Shown here in pieces: positions 5,880-8,558 of a stretch of DNA of 8,558 nucleotides. The notes under the pieces are model-generated. The model worked only from the letters and a program-made list of their open reading frames with translations. It was not told the origin of the DNA and did no database searches. Source of the stretch: Desulfobacterales bacterium (GTDB lineage: Bacteria; Desulfobacterota; Syntrophobacteria; B119-G9); assembly GCA_026992215.1 (NCBI GenBank), contig JALXAI010000050.1:1-8558 (forward strand). Reading direction: 5' to 3'. The stretch's first letter is position 1. Each line of letters opens with the position of its first letter. A program made the position numbers and the translations under genes.

Positions 5880-7444
5880 TTATTTCTCCTTTTCCGTGGA
5901 TTCATTCTTATTTTATCATACAATGCATATAGTAACACAAGCATAGAACACCAGATGCAAACACCTGCCAGGATATCACCCGTGACAGCATAAAGGCTCA
6001 CCAGTGCCGGTATCGCAACCTGCTTCACGAGAAATCCCTTTTTATTCAGCGGGATAACGCCGCGAATTTTCCCCTCCGCGTCTATAAATGCGCTTATCCC
6101 GGTATTGGTACAGCGCACCAGGGGTAAGCGAGTTTCAATCGCCCTTGCCTGCGCCATTTCCAGGTGCTGGTAGGGAGCACCAGTATCCCCGAACCATGCG
6201 TCGTTGGAAATATTTACCAGCAAGTTGCTGCCAAGTTTGCGTTTCTTTAAGGCGAGTTCAGGAAATATTACCTCATAACAGATAAGTGTTCCAACCTTTA
6301 TTCCCCCTATGTCGAATAATTTCTGCTGCTCCGAACCGGCTGAAAAATCACCCACGCCTTCGGCTAACCGGTGGACGAAAAAGAGCAGCTTTTTGAGCGG
6401 GACGTACTCGCCAAAGGGAACCAGGTGTTCCTTGGCATAAACTCCTGTTATTCTGCCCCGGGGCGAAGCAAGCAATGCCCAGTTATAGTAGTGAGGCTGG
6501 GAATTCCTGTATTCCAGGCCTGGAGACCCGAATAACAGGTAGATTCCATACCTCTTTGCTATTTTAAGCACCTTGAGGCTCATGTCAATGTTAACCCCGA
6601 AATAAAAAGGAACCGCGGTCTCAGGCCACACAACCAGGCTGGGATGTCCAGTTTCGATGGCCTCTTTCGTCAATTCACCGTACCTTCGAACGGTGGTTTC
6701 CTGGAATTCCCTGTCCCATTTAAGATCCTGGGGTATATTCCCCTGAACTATTCCCACCTTAATAGATTCGGAAAAATCCATGGACTTATCCACGAAATGC
6801 AATCTTCTGATCCCATAAATGTAGTTTGCTGAAAACAGCACAAGAAATACTGTAACCTCAAGAGCAACCTTTCTGTTAAAACCGTGTCTTATAAACGAAT
6901 GGAGGACACCGTTGCCAAAAACCAGGAGAAAAGAAATCCCCAGGACACCGAAAACATCCATGGACTGTACTGCCGTATGCCAGGGGATTTGACTGTAACC
7001 GATAAGCCCCCACGGAAAGCCGGAAAAAAGGTGCCCCCGGCCGTATTCCGCGCTGACCCATGCTACTGCCATCGCAATGCCCGGAGGAAAAAACCACTTT
7101 CTTTTCAGGAGCTTGTATACGAGGCAGGAAATTGCAGGAAATAGGGAAAGGTATGAGGTCAATAAAAGAAGCGTTACAACACCAAGAGGCATGGGAACCT
7201 TCCCGTAATGGTTTACAACGTGGTATATCCAGTAAAGAAGGGATGTGAAATGGGAGATTCCCGTCAACCAACCAACCCAGAAAGACTCCCTGTACCCCAG
7301 ACCCTCCAGGGATAGGAGCAGAGGAACTAGAGCCACCCATGCCAGGGGAAACCAGGAAATCTTCGGAAACGACAGCGTGAGCAATATTCCGCTCAAAAGC
7401 GGGTAGAGAAAACTTTTTTTATTAAACAGTGTCCTTGATCCCAT
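5852..7444 (-). CDS. lnt: Apolipoprotein N-acyltransferase
   Basis: Inner-membrane enzyme that moves an acyl chain from a phospholipid to the alpha-amino group of the lipid-modified N-terminal Cys of apolipoproteins, the last maturation step before Lol sorting. The 530-residue product has hydrophobic membrane segments over about residues 12-205, a periplasmic nitrilase-like domain at about 228-475, and a C-terminal membrane segment at about 478-508. The catalytic triad is visible: Glu275 in VVWPETAVPF, Lys338 in VYAKEHLVPFGEYVPL and Cys389 in GTLICYEVIFPEL, with NISNDAWFG and an AIETRLPLVRCTNTGIS block following. ATG 7444 is the first start codon in frame after a stop near 7563, but it lacks an SD: a terminator hairpin and T-tract occupy the space just upstream. 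Its last 28 bases overlap prfB. corC lies upstream on the same strand, as in E. coli. Confidence 0.95.
   Translation of the reverse strand: MGSRTLFNKKSFLYPLLSGILLTLSFPKISWFPLAWVALVPLLLSLEGLGYRESFWVGWLTGISHFTSLLYWIYHVVNHYGKVPMPLGVVTLLLLTSYLSLFPAISCLVYKLLKRKWFFPPGIAMAVAWVSAEYGRGHLFSGFPWGLIGYSQIPWHTAVQSMDVFGVLGISFLLVFGNGVLHSFIRHGFNRKVALEVTVFLVLFSANYIYGIRRLHFVDKSMDFSESIKVGIVQGNIPQDLKWDREFQETTVRRYGELTKEAIETGHPSLVVWPETAVPFYFGVNIDMSLKVLKIAKRYGIYLLFGSPGLEYRNSQPHYYNWALLASPRGRITGVYAKEHLVPFGEYVPLKKLLFFVHRLAEGVGDFSAGSEQQKLFDIGGIKVGTLICYEVIFPELALKKRKLGSNLLVNISNDAWFGDTGAPYQHLEMAQARAIETRLPLVRCTNTGISAFIDAEGKIRGVIPLNKKGFLVKQVAIPALVSLYAVTGDILAGVCIWCSMLVLLYALYDKIRMNPRKRRNKWNLNLKAS
5884..5893 (-). promoter_or_regulatory. 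prfB ribosome-binding site inside lnt
   Basis: AAAAGGAG on the minus strand (GGAG at 5889-5886) sits 6 bases before the prfB ATG. It lies in the last codons of lnt, where the same bases encode part of the basic KRRNKW segment. It fixes 5879 as the prfB start and suggests that ribosomes finishing lnt feed prfB. Confidence 0.8.
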
Positions 7445-7450
7445 GGCGCG

Positions 7451-7476
7451 AAAAAAAAGCTGCTCATTCGAGCAGC
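7451..7476 (-). terminator. Strong intrinsic terminator directly before lnt
   Basis: On the minus strand GCTGCTC (7476-7470), loop GAAT (7469-7466) and GAGCAGC (7465-7459) form a perfect 7-base stem with five G-C pairs. Eight T residues follow at once (7458-7451). The T-tract ends six bases before the lnt ATG. It could end a corC transcript, end a small RNA encoded in 7477-7817, or act as an attenuator that must be read through for lnt expression. Confidence 0.82.
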
Positions 7477-7557
7477 CGTGGTAAAGATCATAAAGTTGCC
7501 AAACAGGGACTTCCAGTACGAAAACCCAACTACCACATGTGCCAGGTAGCCGCCTTT

Positions 7558-7725
7558 TTAAAATTCATTTCCCGCAGAGCCACTGCTTCTCCCCGGCTTG
7601 TTGAATGGAAGATCGCACGCACTCTTGCTGGTCATCCCCTGAGAAGTTGCATTAACAAAAATATGTTTCCACAGGTGTTTCAACGTAAGTGAGTGCGCGA
7701 AATGTTCGGGGTCGAGGTTCTCCAT
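7558..7725 (-). CDS. Doubtful 55-residue small ORF in the corC-lnt gap
   Basis: ATG at 7725 to TAA at 7558 encodes 55 residues beginning MENLDPEHFAHSLTLKHLWK and ending in GSAGNEF. It has one Cys, a His-rich N-terminal half and a Gly/Ser-rich C-terminal end, with no signal peptide or domain I recognise. A stop codon lies six codons upstream, so ATG 7725 is the first start. The only SD-like bases are AGGG, 8 bases before it. The early codons end mainly in C or G as in genuine genes, but the second half loses this. It may be a short leader peptide, a real small protein, or chance within a structured RNA. Confidence 0.22.
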   Translation of the reverse strand: MENLDPEHFAHSLTLKHLWKHIFVNATSQGMTSKSACDLPFNKPGRSSGSAGNEF

Positions 7726-7817
7726 GAAGCAAGCCCTGGCCTAAAAAACGCTGTTACACACCCTGGCAAAAAGCTACAAACCGGTAAGGCCTTTTCATGC
7801 AACACCAGAGCCGCTTT

Positions 7818-8558
7818 TTAATGCGAATAGAGTTCGGCAGATTCTCCTTTTCCCACTCTTCTTACCCTTACCCTTCTGACCCTTCGATCATCAGCCGCTT
7901 CAACAAGCATTTCAAGATCGTTAAACCGAATTACCTCGTTAACCTCCGGCACCCTACCCAGCAAGCTTATGATAAATCCTCCGATGGTCTCGAATTTGCC
8001 CTCCGGCACCTCTTCATTAAAGAATTCCATAACATCTTCGATATCAACTCTAGCATCCGCTATAATTGTATCATCGTCAACTTTTACAAGTCGCTTATCG
8101 TCATAATCGTATTCGTCCTGGATTTCCCCGATAATTTCCTCGATAATGTCCTCCATGGTAAGTATGCCGGAAGTGCCCCCGTATTCATCCACCACCACGG
8201 CCATATGGGACTTCTTGTTTCTCAAATCCCTGAGGATTTCACTGATCTTCTTGGTTTCAGGCACAAAGTAAGGATGCCGAAGAATCTTTGTCCAGTCAAA
8301 GTTATCCTGGCCCCAGAAAGGTAATAAATCCTTGGCGTGAAGTATACCAATAATATTGTCAATGTTGTCTTCGTATACCGGTATTCGGGAGTGCCCCCTG
8401 TCAACGATCAAGTCAATGAGTTCCGAGACCCTTGCTGTTTTGCTGATGCATACAGCATCGATACGAGGAACCATGATTTCCCGGGCAACCTTGTCACGAA
8501 AAGAGAAGATGCTCTGAATCATCTCCCCTTCATCTTCAGTGATAAGCCCCTGCTGTTC
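7818..8558 (-). CDS. corC: CorC/HlyC-family CBS-domain protein, 5'-truncated by window edge
   Basis: The frame is open from the right edge (first residues EQQGLITEDEGE) to TAA at 7820-7818, with 246 residues visible. It shows a linker EMIQSIFSFRDKVAREIMVPR, a CBS pair (about residues 29-81, with HSRIPVYEDNIDNIIGILHAKDLLPF, and about 98-148, with MAVVVDEYGGTSGILTMEDI and EEIIGEIQDE), and a C-terminal CorC_HlyC domain (about 165-235, with TIGGFIISLLGRVPEVNE). CBS pairs bind adenine nucleotides; family members are linked to magnesium/cobalt efflux, and E. coli ybeX/corC sits beside lnt. An ATG at 8522-8520 is not the true start because family sequence continues upstream. Whether a membrane DUF21 domain precedes it cannot be seen, so a short CorC or a longer hemolysin-like form are both possible. 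The highly basic RRVRRVRVRR segment near the end is notable. Confidence 0.9.
   Translation of the reverse strand, partial: EQQGLITEDEGEMIQSIFSFRDKVAREIMVPRIDAVCISKTARVSELIDLIVDRGHSRIPVYEDNIDNIIGILHAKDLLPFWGQDNFDWTKILRHPYFVPETKKISEILRDLRNKKSHMAVVVDEYGGTSGILTMEDIIEEIIGEIQDEYDYDDKRLVKVDDDTIIADARVDIEDVMEFFNEEVPEGKFETIGGFIISLLGRVPEVNEVIRFNDLEMLVEAADDRRVRRVRVRRVGKGESAELYSH

Larger units (their letters stand above)
7445..7817 (-). other. 373-base corC-lnt intergenic region, possible leader or small RNA
   Basis: No recognisable gene family fills this stretch. On the minus strand it holds, in order after the corC stop: two copies of GCCAGGG (7767-7761 and 7740-7734), a 55-codon frame (7725-7558), a CTACC/GGTAG hairpin (7549-7545 with 7534-7530), a longer-range pairing of GTGGTA (7536-7531) with TACCAC (7483-7478) supported by GTTG (7530-7527) with CAAC (7498-7495), and finally the intrinsic terminator. 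GGTAG and GTGGTA share bases, so the two pairings exclude each other. I saw no convincing -35/-10 promoter, no tRNA, and no match to the conserved boxes of tmRNA, RNase P RNA, SRP RNA or the riboswitch classes I could check by eye. Confidence 0.4.

Noticed and set aside
7571..7600. Cobalamin riboswitch suggested by GCCACTG on the plus strand
   Set aside because: Only this heptamer is present, it is on the strand opposite to lnt, and the other conserved B12-box parts are missing.
7429..7692. 87-residue plus-strand frame across the lnt start and terminator
   Set aside because: It runs antisense through the lnt start and the terminator, has no SD, and shows no recognisable protein features.
7741..7770. 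Second terminator after corC at the T-run 7748-7743
   Set aside because: No stable GC-rich stem lies immediately before the T-run on the minus strand.
7797..8324. 175-residue plus-strand frame
   Set aside because: It is antisense to corC, whose CBS and CorC_HlyC domains are unambiguous.

Overview
The window reads as ordinary chromosomal DNA of a Gram-negative bacterium with an LPS-bearing outer membrane. It encodes an ADP-heptose transferase of LPS core synthesis, apolipoprotein N-acyltransferase, a LolB-like outer-membrane lipoprotein and a second lipoprotein made of TPRs. The gene set, the protein styles and the anaerobe-like Mut7-C RNase protein suggest a deltaproteobacterium (Desulfobacterota, perhaps Syntrophobacterales-like). 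That placement is inference from memory of similar neighbourhoods and was not tested by a search.

Layout. Plus strand, left half: the 3' part of waaF (1-836, its 5' end lies outside the window), a 157-base gap with a small hairpin, then a likely operon of four genes. These are a 15-repeat TPR lipoprotein (994-2742), a LolB-like lipoprotein (2809-3654), a Mut7-C RNase-domain/zinc-ribbon protein (3673-4140) and an unrecognised coiled-coil protein with an acidic tail (4180-4641). Minus strand, right half, read right to left: the 3' part of corC/hlyC (7818-8558, 5' end outside), a 373-base stretch ending in a strong intrinsic terminator, lnt (7444-5852) and prfB (5879-4763). The two halves converge at about 4642-4762, where there is a long imperfect inverted repeat.

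How the genes fit together. Most of the window serves the cell envelope. WaaF builds the LPS inner core, Lnt adds the third acyl chain to apolipoproteins, and a LolB-like protein would receive finished lipoproteins at the outer membrane. The TPR protein is itself a predicted lipoprotein. The corC-lnt pair is also adjacent in E. coli. prfB (release factor 2) is attached behind lnt, overlaps it by 28 bases and carries the classical autoregulatory +1 frameshift at an in-frame UGA. The complete protein is therefore 371 residues, not the 333 residues readable as one uninterrupted frame.

Least explained part: positions 7445-7817 between corC and lnt. This long leader-like stretch ends in a textbook minus-strand terminator whose T-tract stops six bases before the lnt start codon, leaving no room for a normal ribosome-binding site. 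It also holds a 55-codon reading frame and mutually exclusive pairings near the terminator. It could be an attenuator, a small RNA gene, or a corC terminator with a misplaced lnt start; the sequence alone does not decide. I found no mobile element, CRISPR array, tRNA or rRNA, and no multi-gene system that looks new.
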